DNA of 11,721 bases from Candidatus Segatella intestinihominis. Its GTDB lineage: Bacteria > Bacteroidota > Bacteroidia > Bacteroidales > Bacteroidaceae. The stretch is from the NCBI GenBank assembly GCA_900548535.1, contig URLG01000079.1, forward strand, positions 1-11,721, given 5' to 3'. The notes under the pieces were generated by a model. The model ran no database searches. It was given only the letters and a program-made list of their open reading frames with translations, and was not told the origin of the DNA. The translations under genes and the position numbers were made by a program. Positions 1 through 6,002 of the stretch are shown one piece after another. Each line of letters begins with the position of its first letter. Position 1 is the stretch's first letter.

Positions 1-97
1 TCTCACGGAGGAAGATGTCATGATCTGAATATAAGAATTTCTTGATGACAGGGAAGATGTTCTCTGTCGTTACTCCAATATTACCTTTCTGTGCCAT
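1..97 (-). CDS. htpG: HtpG (Hsp90-family chaperone), N-terminal fragment
   Basis: This is the first 32 codons of a minus-strand gene cut by the window edge. The reading begins MAQKGNIGVTTENIFPVIKK and continues to LYSDHDIFLRE, which I recognise as the start of the Bacteroidales HtpG GHKL ATPase domain. That region is a short N-terminal strand followed by the helix with the F-L-Y-S-x-x-D/E-I-F-L-R-E motif, whose glutamate lies in the ATP pocket of the family. HtpG is a cytosolic dimeric ATP-dependent chaperone. The ATG at 95-97 is chosen because the family starts here, and no Shine-Dalgarno is present, as is usual in this phylum. The gene lies 76 bp downstream of the DUF1460 gene and may have its own promoter. 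Only the beginning is visible, so integrity cannot be judged. Confidence 0.9.
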   Translation of the reverse strand, partial: MAQKGNIGVTTENIFPVIKKFLYSDHDIFLRE

Positions 98-151
98 AAT
101 ATTTGTACGTTTTTAATTGTTTTACTTTTTATTTTCTTTGAAAACGCACTA

Positions 152-168
152 TACAAATAGCGTGCCAA
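152..168 (-). promoter_or_regulatory. Candidate sigma-54-type promoter for htpG
   Basis: Read on the minus strand the sequence is TTGGCACG, four bases, then TTGTA. The RpoN (sigma-54) consensus is TGGCACG-N4-TTGC[AT]. The -24 part is perfect and only the C of the -12 TTGC is replaced by T. It lies about 55 bp upstream of the htpG ATG, which would give an AT-rich leader of roughly 45 nt. No TAnnTTTG element is visible in the gap. This is a motif match only. An activator site or an rpoN gene cannot be seen here. Confidence 0.4.
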
Positions 169-173
169 AAAGG

Positions 174-1022
174 TTATTTCACTCTGCAAACCCTGATTCC
201 TATCTGTACAGGATGCTTCTGCATGTACTGATAGAGCGTCATGGGTTCATCGATCACTTTCTTGTGAATGCTGCTGGCATTGAGCAGATGCAGTCCGTCC
301 TTGTGCCAGGAGGCGATGCCTATGTGGGTGGTGTCGAGTCCCTTCTTATTGGTGATGATGGCGATGATGTCACCATCTTTGATGGTATTGCGGAAGAGTT
401 GGGTATTGGATATCTTCCCTTTTGGGATATAGCGATAACTCTCGCCACTGACACTCTGCTCCAACTTTCTGATGCCCGTTCTCCACTCTGGATGGGCTGT
501 CAGCATTTTATAGCTTGATATGTGCGTACTCATCCAGTTGACATTCACTTTCTGCACGGCAGTAAAGGGAGGATTGGGGGAGATGTTCTTCACGATGCCC
601 TCTTTCTCATTGTCATCCATCCATACAGTGAAATAGTGCTGGCGCTTAACGTATGACACTTCGCCACCAATATATCTCACGTGTTTCAGATGATTGCAAT
701 AGGCTGTAAAGGAAGTCTCATGGTTATGAGCGCACATCGTGAGTGCGGTTACCATCTCCACATAGGTGGTGCAGTCCAACTGACGGGTATTCACGATGAG
801 GTGTTCTGCAGCCGTCTTGTCCAAGGTACCGCCTACGTATGGCACGCCAGCAAACTTCTTTCCAAACCAAAGCATCCAGCTGGCAGGCTTCTGTTTCAAC
901 TGCGAAGCCTCCTTCAGCAAGCTGACTATCATGATGCTGTCTTGCTTCTCATAAAGGGTGCCGGCATATAATGGGCTCATGGCGAGCAGCCAAACGGCAC
1001 ATATTAATAATAGTTTCTTCAT
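174..1022 (-). CDS. Secreted DUF1460 papain-fold amidase (N-acetylmuramoyl-L-alanine amidase-like)
   Basis: The protein has 282 residues. A signal peptide (MKKLLLICAVWLLAMSPLYA, cleavage near residue 20) sends it to the periplasm. The mature part fits DUF1460 (PF07313), an NlpC/P60-related fold. The catalytic cysteine is probably C84 in RQLDCTTYVE and the histidine H233 in DTTHIGIAS. The family is linked to cleaving the bond between N-acetyl(anhydro)muramic acid and L-alanine in peptidoglycan fragments; activity of this copy is inferred. I chose the ATG at 1020-1022 because the signal peptide begins exactly there. An upstream in-frame start at 1052 would add ten charged residues before the signal peptide and overlap the preceding gene. 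The gene follows the DUF4421 gene after 7 bp, so the two are almost certainly co-transcribed and may work together at the envelope. No terminator is seen after it. Confidence 0.85.
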   Translation of the reverse strand: MKKLLLICAVWLLAMSPLYAGTLYEKQDSIMIVSLLKEASQLKQKPASWMLWFGKKFAGVPYVGGTLDKTAAEHLIVNTRQLDCTTYVEMVTALTMCAHNHETSFTAYCNHLKHVRYIGGEVSYVKRQHYFTVWMDDNEKEGIVKNISPNPPFTAVQKVNVNWMSTHISSYKMLTAHPEWRTGIRKLEQSVSGESYRYIPKGKISNTQLFRNTIKDGDIIAIITNKKGLDTTHIGIASWHKDGLHLLNASSIHKKVIDEPMTLYQYMQKHPVQIGIRVCRVK

Positions 1023-1029
1023 TAGCTTA

Positions 1030-2229
1030 TCAATGATTGCGCTTTCTACCAAAGTTCACGCCCACATATACATTGATGGACCCAAAGGAATTGTTGGTAG
1101 AAAACTGTGACTTCTTATAATTATAGGAATGGATGATGGCGCTCATTCCGGCATACCACCTGGTGTTGTTCCATACCAATCCAAAGCGACCGATACCATC
1201 CACATTGACATTCTTGAAATCGAAATTCTTAAAATCAAAATGCTCGCCTTCCACATCCGAACTAGACTGATTATAAGCCAAGCCCATAGAGAGCGAGAAA
1301 TCAAAGAGCCAGTTCTTGGCAAACACCCAGTTGTAGGCGTAGCCACAGCTCACATTCACATCGCTATACTTCACCTGCGAGAACATCAAGCTGCTATCTA
1401 TCTTTGCACTTGGCTCGTGAGTGCCATCTGGGTTCAATCGGCTATCCACCAAATCGGAAAGTTTATCCCAATCCACCTCCAACTTATGGCGAGTATATCC
1501 GATGCCAAGCAGCATGGTTCCTGCACTTCTTCGCTGCACGGTGCTCTGCGCATAAGCCGCTGGATAAGAGAACTTACGATGATTTAAGATATAGTAAAGG
1601 TTGAAGCCCTTGATGCTCGACTTAAAACCATCGAATGGAGCCTTAAGCATGGCAGAAGTATTGATATCATCTCCCAGTTTCATTCGCTCGATATGATAGT
1701 CGTTACCAGTCTGACGCCAGAACAAGTCTACCCCTAGCATACTGCTGTAGAGGCTCAAGTCAAGCTCCTTCTTACTGGTATGATGGTCACTGGCATTGAT
1801 GTGTTTCAAGTCGAACGTATAGCCCAAGAACACCCATCGCCATCCCAAGTAAGGTCCTAGACGCCAAGACATATCTGGAGCAAAGGTGATGCTCTGCCCT
1901 TCCTTGTTGCGAAGGGTGTAAAGCTCGTAGGTATTCGTATTTTGCAACATCACGGTATAGTTGTAATGCTGGTCTTCGATATAAGCCGACTCCGTGATAT
2001 TAAACTCTCGGAAGAATCCCGTAAACACCTTGCCCACTCGATGGAAGAAAGTCTTTTTATGGCGAGCCCTTACCAAGCTATCTGGCGAATTGTGCTTGAA
2101 CATGGAAGAATTGAACAGCGTAGATACCAACGAAGAGTCCTGGGGCACAGACACGTCAATTCGCCCTTCCGCCATCATCGGCAGCAGGGCGAACAAAATC
2201 ATCATCCATAAAACCCAAAATCTCTTCAT
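1030..2229 (-). CDS. DUF4421 family protein, probable outer-membrane beta-barrel
   Basis: The protein has 399 residues. It has a signal peptide (MKRFWVLWMMILFALLPMMA, cleavage near 20-22) and then no further hydrophobic helix. After about residue 75 it is a series of alternating polar/aromatic strands rich in Tyr, Trp, Gly and Asn, such as GPYLGWRWVFLGYTFDLKH. It ends in a strand-like segment, SINVYVGVNFGRKRNH. This pattern indicates an outer-membrane barrel of the Bacteroidales DUF4421 type (PF14391), whose function is unknown. The ATG at 2227-2229 is preferred over a TTG at 2238 because GGGAG lies just upstream of it and the signal peptide starts there. The DUF1460 amidase follows after 7 bp, suggesting a shared envelope role. 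The preceding oxidoreductase ends 48 bp upstream with no visible promoter between them. Confidence 0.75.
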   Translation of the reverse strand: MKRFWVLWMMILFALLPMMAEGRIDVSVPQDSSLVSTLFNSSMFKHNSPDSLVRARHKKTFFHRVGKVFTGFFREFNITESAYIEDQHYNYTVMLQNTNTYELYTLRNKEGQSITFAPDMSWRLGPYLGWRWVFLGYTFDLKHINASDHHTSKKELDLSLYSSMLGVDLFWRQTGNDYHIERMKLGDDINTSAMLKAPFDGFKSSIKGFNLYYILNHRKFSYPAAYAQSTVQRRSAGTMLLGIGYTRHKLEVDWDKLSDLVDSRLNPDGTHEPSAKIDSSLMFSQVKYSDVNVSCGYAYNWVFAKNWLFDFSLSMGLAYNQSSSDVEGEHFDFKNFDFKNVNVDGIGRFGLVWNNTRWYAGMSAIIHSYNYKKSQFSTNNSFGSINVYVGVNFGRKRNH

Positions 2230-2277
2230 CACTCCCAAGCAAGAATGTTAATTCATAATGATCATTTTATATCAACC

Positions 2278-3261
2278 TTAATTTTTCCACAGCACTCGGT
2301 CTAGCACCCAGTTCACTGGTGTAGCCGAGATACTGGTACAATCGCAACTGCCAATGCCCTGCAGATGCTCTATCACATGCTTAATCATAGGCAACTGCAC
2401 ATAAGGAGGATTAGGCACTGTGATGCTCTGGCGTCCCTCACTGGTTATCAGCACGATAGGTTCGTATGTAAACACAGAGAATGACAAGGATCCCTTCTCT
2501 CCAATCACCTCGATACAGTCTTCCTTGGCACTCTCGTGTCCCACAAAGCACCAACTGCCCGACCCCGGAATGCCACTCTCAAAGAAGAAGCAAGCCGATA
2601 CAGTATCCTCTGCCTTATACAGATTAGCCCTATTGGCAGGATAGCCATGGGCACGGGTAATCACACCAAAGAGATTCTGCAAGAGATCTATCTGATGAGG
2701 AGCCAAATCATAGAAATAACCACCACCGGCAATGTCTGGCTGCAATCGCCAAGGCATCTCCTTCCCACTCTTGCCATCTAGGTCACGAGGGGGCACAGAG
2801 AATCTCACCTGTACATTCACTACATTGCCTATCATACCATTCTCGATAATTTCCTTTACCTTCTGGAAATAAGGCAGATAACGACGATAGTATGCTACAA
2901 AGCATGGCACTCCCGTCTGCTCGCTGATACGATTGATGCGGATGCAGTCGTTATAGCTGGCTGCCAATGGCTTCTCAATATATACAGGTTTGCCTGCACG
3001 CATAGCCATGATGGCAAAGGTGGCATGCGAAGATGGCGGTGTGGCGATGTAGATGGCATTGACATCCGGATCGTCAATGAGCTCCTGGGCATCTGTATAC
3101 CACTTGCGTATATGATGACGCTCGGCATAGCCTCGAGCCTTGTTTTCACTACGACTCATCACTGCCACCACCTGAGAGCCTTCCACCTCGTTAAAGGCTG
3201 GGCCACTCTTCTTCTCGGTTACCTCTCCGCAGCCGATAAATCCCCAATTAATCTGTTTCAT
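2278..3261 (-). CDS. Gfo/Idh/MocA-family NAD(P)-dependent oxidoreductase
   Basis: The protein has 327 residues, the usual length for the family. The N-terminal Rossmann domain (about 1-120) begins with the dinucleotide loop GFIGCGEV (G7, G10, G12). It carries the family hallmark EKP at 96-98, where K97 is the catalytic lysine. The C-terminal alpha/beta domain contains GGGYFYDLAPHQIDLL (179-194). Here D185 and H189 correspond to the usual D-x3-H catalytic pair. Family members oxidise or reduce sugars, inositols and related polyols with NAD(P); the substrate cannot be read from the sequence. There is no signal peptide, so it is cytosolic. The ATG at 3259-3261 is the natural start of the Rossmann strand, with GGAG about 12 bp upstream inside a heptamer repeat. 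It lies 40 bp downstream of engB and may be read from the same transcript. Confidence 0.88.
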   Translation of the reverse strand: MKQINWGFIGCGEVTEKKSGPAFNEVEGSQVVAVMSRSENKARGYAERHHIRKWYTDAQELIDDPDVNAIYIATPPSSHATFAIMAMRAGKPVYIEKPLAASYNDCIRINRISEQTGVPCFVAYYRRYLPYFQKVKEIIENGMIGNVVNVQVRFSVPPRDLDGKSGKEMPWRLQPDIAGGGYFYDLAPHQIDLLQNLFGVITRAHGYPANRANLYKAEDTVSACFFFESGIPGSGSWCFVGHESAKEDCIEVIGEKGSLSFSVFTYEPIVLITSEGRQSITVPNPPYVQLPMIKHVIEHLQGIGSCDCTSISATPVNWVLDRVLWKN

Positions 3262-3267
3262 TTGTGT

Positions 3268-3301
3268 CTAACTCCTAACTTAAAACTCCTAACTCTTAAA
3301 G
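3268..3301. repeat. Heptamer-phased spacer repeat between engB and the oxidoreductase gene
   Basis: On the plus strand this is a run of 7-bp units in register: CTAACTC, CTAACTT, AAAACTC, CTAACTC, then a degenerate TTAAAG. It fills nearly the whole 40-bp gap and abuts the engB stop codon at 3302-3304. On the coding (minus) strand it reads as repeated GTTAGGA, so it also supplies a GGAG that could serve as a ribosome binding site for the oxidoreductase. Confidence 0.75.
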
Positions 3302-3907
3302 TTACTCTCCTGCGAGCGACTTGTTGATCTGGTCGATATAGTCGAGCACCTCGTCACGCCCCATCTTCTTCTCACTACTAGTGATGAAGTAAGGTGGCAG
3401 TTCCTCCCAGCGGTCTTCCAAGGCATGCATCCACTTCTCGGCATTCATGCGAGCCTTAACAGGGCCCAACTTATCTGCCTTGGTAAAGACGATGCAGAAA
3501 GGCACACCACTCTCGCCTAGCCAGTCTACAAACTCACGGTCTATCTGCTGCTGGTCATGGCGCACATCAATGAGCACAAAGACATTGGCCAGCTGAGGAC
3601 GCTGCAAGATATAGCTGCTTATCATCTGCTCCAACTGTTTCTGCACAGTCTTGCTACGCTTGGCAAATCCGTAACCAGGAAGGTCTACCAGATACCATTC
3701 GTTATTGATAATGAAGTGATTGATAAGCAATGTCTTACCCGGTGTGGCTGAAGTTTTAGCCAAGCCCTTGTGGTTGCACAGCATATTGATAAGACTAGAC
3801 TTACCCACATTACTACGACCGATGAATGCATACTCGGCCTTGTTATCTTTTGGACACATGCTCACTCTTGGAGCGGACAGTGTAAATTCTGATTTCTTTA
3901 TTTCCAC
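3302..3907 (-). CDS. engB: Ribosome-biogenesis GTPase EngB (YsxC/YihA)
   Basis: The protein has 201 residues, normal for EngB. All GTPase motifs are present: G1 GRSNVGKSS (30-38), G2 TPGKT (55-59), G3 DLPGYG (75-80), G4 TKADK (142-146) and G5 TSS (176-178). EngB is a cytosolic GTPase required for late assembly of the 50S subunit and is essential in many bacteria. The start is GTG at 3905-3907: the family begins with a short strand before the G1 loop (here MEIKKSEFTLS), this codon gives exactly that, and no ATG lies between it and the in-frame upstream stop. The gene sits 90 bp downstream of the ABC-F gene, itself ribosome-linked, and 40 bp before the oxidoreductase. No separate promoter is visible, so read-through from the ABC-F promoter is likely. 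Confidence 0.95.
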   Translation of the reverse strand: MEIKKSEFTLSAPRVSMCPKDNKAEYAFIGRSNVGKSSLINMLCNHKGLAKTSATPGKTLLINHFIINNEWYLVDLPGYGFAKRSKTVQKQLEQMISSYILQRPQLANVFVLIDVRHDQQQIDREFVDWLGESGVPFCIVFTKADKLGPVKARMNAEKWMHALEDRWEELPPYFITSSEKKMGRDEVLDYIDQINKSLAGE

Positions 3908-3920
3908 CGTTTCTATATAA

Positions 3921-3995
3921 TTATGAATAAATAATTAAGAATGAATAATTGACAGTTTTGCTATAAACTATCCACTATCATCTATAACCTAACAC
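3921..3995. repeat. Heptamer-phased spacer repeats between the ABC-F gene and engB
   Basis: Two 7-bp-phased blocks fill most of the 89-bp gap. The first block (3921-3955) reads TTATGAA, TAAATAA, TTAAGAA, TGAATAA, TTGACAG. The second (3961-3995) reads CTATAAA, CTATCCA, CTATCAT, CTATAAC, CTAACAC. The second block reaches almost to the ABC-F stop codon at 3997-3999. No terminator or -7 promoter element was found within the gap. Confidence 0.7.
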
Positions 3996-3996
3996 T

Positions 3997-5850
3997 CTAC
4001 CCTTCTATTTCGGCAAGTTCAAGCCAGCGCATTTCCTTTTCGTCCAGCTCGTCCTTGATTTCTGGCAGTCGCTTGCTCTTCTCGGTCAGTTCTTCTACCG
4101 ATAAGTTGCCACTACAGAGTTCCTCTTCCAGTTTTTTCTGCTCGGCAGTCAAAGCCTCAATATCCTTGGATAGCTGTTCGTATTCACGCTTTTCCTTATA
4201 GCTCATCTTGCGTCGGTTCTCGTGATTGGCATCACGCTTGGCTGTGCCCGTAGCCTCGTCGGATGATGCACCATTGACAGTAGCCGTAGCCGACTTGCCC
4301 GATGCCGAACCTGCCGACTTGCTAGCAGCTGCCTCATCCTTGGCTTGCAAACGGCTCCACTCTCGGTATTGCGTGTAGTTGCCAGGGAAGTCTTGTATCT
4401 CGCCCTCGCCCTTGAACACCAAAAGATGGTCCACCACCTTATCCATAAAGTAGCGGTCATGGCTCACCACGATGACGCAGCCCGGGAAGTCTTGCAGATA
4501 CTCTTCCAATACTTGGAGTGTCTGGATGTCCAAGTCATTGGTAGGCTCATCCAGCACCAGGAAGTTAGGATTTCGCATCAGCACCGTACATAGGTAGAGT
4601 TTGCGCTTCTCTCCTCCACTGAGCTTATACACATAGTTGTGCTGCTCCTCAGGCGTGAAGAGGAAGAATTGCAGAAACTGCGATGCCGTCATGTGCTTGC
4701 CACCACCCAGATCTATGTAGTCGGCAATGTCGGTTATCACATCTATCACCTTCTGGTCCTCACGGAATTTCAGTCCCTCCTGCGAGAAATAGCCAAAGCG
4801 AACGGTCTCGCCTATGTCAAATTTGCCCGCATCAGGTTGCACCTCACCCAACAACATCTTGATAAAGGTCGACTTGCCCGTACCATTATTACCCACGATG
4901 CCCATCTTCTCAAAGCGGGCAAAGTTATAATAGAAATTATCCAATATCACCTTCTTCTGTCCGCGATCATCAAATGTCTTGCTCACATACTGGCATTCGA
5001 ATATCTTCGAACCAATATATACGGTAGATGCCTTGAGCCTAACCTGTCGGTCTTCGATGCGTTGCTTAGCCACCTTCTCCAGTTCATAGAAGGCCTCCTC
5101 ACGGTATCTCGCCTTATGACCACGAGCCTGAGGCTGTCGGCGCATCCAGTCCAGCTCCCTACGATAGAGATTCTTACTGTGCTGAATTTCGGCACGGAGA
5201 TTGTCCATGCGCTCCTGTCGCTTCTCCAGATAATAGGCGTAATTGCCACGATAGGTATAAATGGTCTGGTCATCCAGTTCCAATATCGTATTGCACACCT
5301 TGTCCAGGAAGAATCGGTCGTGCGTTACCATGAAGATGGTCTTGTTGCCTCTGTTCAGATAGCCCTGCAACCACTCTATCATCTCCAAGTCCAGGTGGTT
5401 GGTAGGCTCATCGAGCATCAGGAAATCGGGTTCCGTGATGAGTACGTTGGCTAGAGCCACACGTTTCTGTTGACCGCCACTGAGCTGTCCCATGGGCTGT
5501 TCCAAGTTGGTGATGTGAAGCTGCGTCAGTATCTGCTTGGCACGGAGCACCTTCTCCGGGTCACCCTCATGATTGAAGCATGCATCGAGCACGCTCTCCT
5601 CTGGGTCAAACTTAGGAGATTGCTCCAAGTAACCTATCTTCAAGTCGCGGCGATAGATGATGTCACCGCTCTCATGTCCCTCCTTACCGGTGAGTACAGA
5701 CATCAAGGTTGACTTGCCCGTGCCATTGCGCGCCACGAGTCCCACCTTCTGTCCCTCAGCGATAGAGAAGGAAATATGGTCGAAAAGAACCTGTGCACCA
5801 AACCTTTTGGTGAGGTTTTGAACGTCTAAATACGGTATTTGAGTAGCCAT
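3997..5850 (-). CDS. uup: ABC-F family ATPase, Uup-like
   Basis: The protein has 617 residues, two ATPase domains and no membrane segment, which defines ABC-F. Domain 1: Walker A ARNGTGKS (40-47), signature LSGGQQKR (123-130), Walker B FLMLDEPTNHLD (143-154), H-switch THDR (176-179). The linker (about 215-270) carries RRQPQARGHKAR, typical of Uup. Domain 2: GNNGTGKS (320-327), LSGGEKRK (410-417), FLVLDEPTNDLD (430-441), SHDR (463-466). An Ala/Ser/Thr/Gly-rich stretch (about 502-545) leads to a C-terminal coiled coil (about 548-615) as in Uup. Members act on ribosomes or on branched DNA; Uup has been tied to both. The first Walker A glycine is alanine, which I believe is common in Bacteroidetes copies. 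The ATG at 5848-5850 is chosen because the upstream in-frame start at 5931 lies beyond the promoter and would precede transcription. Confidence 0.88.
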   Translation of the reverse strand: MATQIPYLDVQNLTKRFGAQVLFDHISFSIAEGQKVGLVARNGTGKSTLMSVLTGKEGHESGDIIYRRDLKIGYLEQSPKFDPEESVLDACFNHEGDPEKVLRAKQILTQLHITNLEQPMGQLSGGQQKRVALANVLITEPDFLMLDEPTNHLDLEMIEWLQGYLNRGNKTIFMVTHDRFFLDKVCNTILELDDQTIYTYRGNYAYYLEKRQERMDNLRAEIQHSKNLYRRELDWMRRQPQARGHKARYREEAFYELEKVAKQRIEDRQVRLKASTVYIGSKIFECQYVSKTFDDRGQKKVILDNFYYNFARFEKMGIVGNNGTGKSTFIKMLLGEVQPDAGKFDIGETVRFGYFSQEGLKFREDQKVIDVITDIADYIDLGGGKHMTASQFLQFFLFTPEEQHNYVYKLSGGEKRKLYLCTVLMRNPNFLVLDEPTNDLDIQTLQVLEEYLQDFPGCVIVVSHDRYFMDKVVDHLLVFKGEGEIQDFPGNYTQYREWSRLQAKDEAAASKSAGSASGKSATATVNGASSDEATGTAKRDANHENRRKMSYKEKREYEQLSKDIEALTAEQKKLEEELCSGNLSVEELTEKSKRLPEIKDELDEKEMRWLELAEIEG

Positions 5851-5866
5851 TATTAAAATTTTTGTG

Positions 5867-5898
5867 CAAAGATACCGAAAATATTTGGCAGAAACAAA
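5867..5898 (-). promoter_or_regulatory. Consensus Bacteroidetes promoter for the ABC-F gene
   Basis: Read on the minus strand it is TTTG (5895-5898), exactly 20 bp, then TATCTTTG (5867-5874) followed by CAC. This matches the primary sigma consensus TTTG-N19/20-TAnnTTTG of Bacteroidetes. Transcription would begin around 5860, leaving a leader of only about 10 nt before the ATG, so the message may be nearly leaderless. Confidence 0.85.
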
Positions 5899-5915
5899 TT
5901 TTTTAATTATCTTTG
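5884..5915 (+). promoter_or_regulatory. Consensus Bacteroidetes promoter for rho
   Basis: TTTG (5884-5887), exactly 20 bp, then TATCTTTG (5908-5915) and CAC, a perfect match to the phylum's primary-sigma consensus. Transcription would start near 5922, giving a leader of about 80 nt before the rho ATG at 6003. The element overlaps the divergent ABC-F promoter: each -33 box lies inside the other promoter's spacer, and the two -7 boxes form an 11-bp perfect inverted repeat (5864-5874 and 5908-5918). Confidence 0.87.
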
Positions 5916-6002
5916 CACACGAAAATATCAAACAAAGTTGTGTTTCCTTCTTCGAAACGCGACATCATCATAAGAAAATCATATAATATACAATATAATA
6001 TA

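Noticed and set aside
4639..5454. 271-codon plus-strand frame antisense to the ABC-F gene
   Set aside because: The opposite strand carries all ABC-F motifs. The antisense reading has no domain, promoter or start signal and is a composition shadow.
5851..5931. Upstream start of the ABC-F protein giving 27 more residues
   Set aside because: It lies on the far side of the ABC-F promoter and the added residues do not resemble the family N-terminus.
5913..6002. Upstream TTG start of rho giving 30 more residues
   Set aside because: The TTG is part of the -7 promoter box, so it lies upstream of the predicted transcript start.
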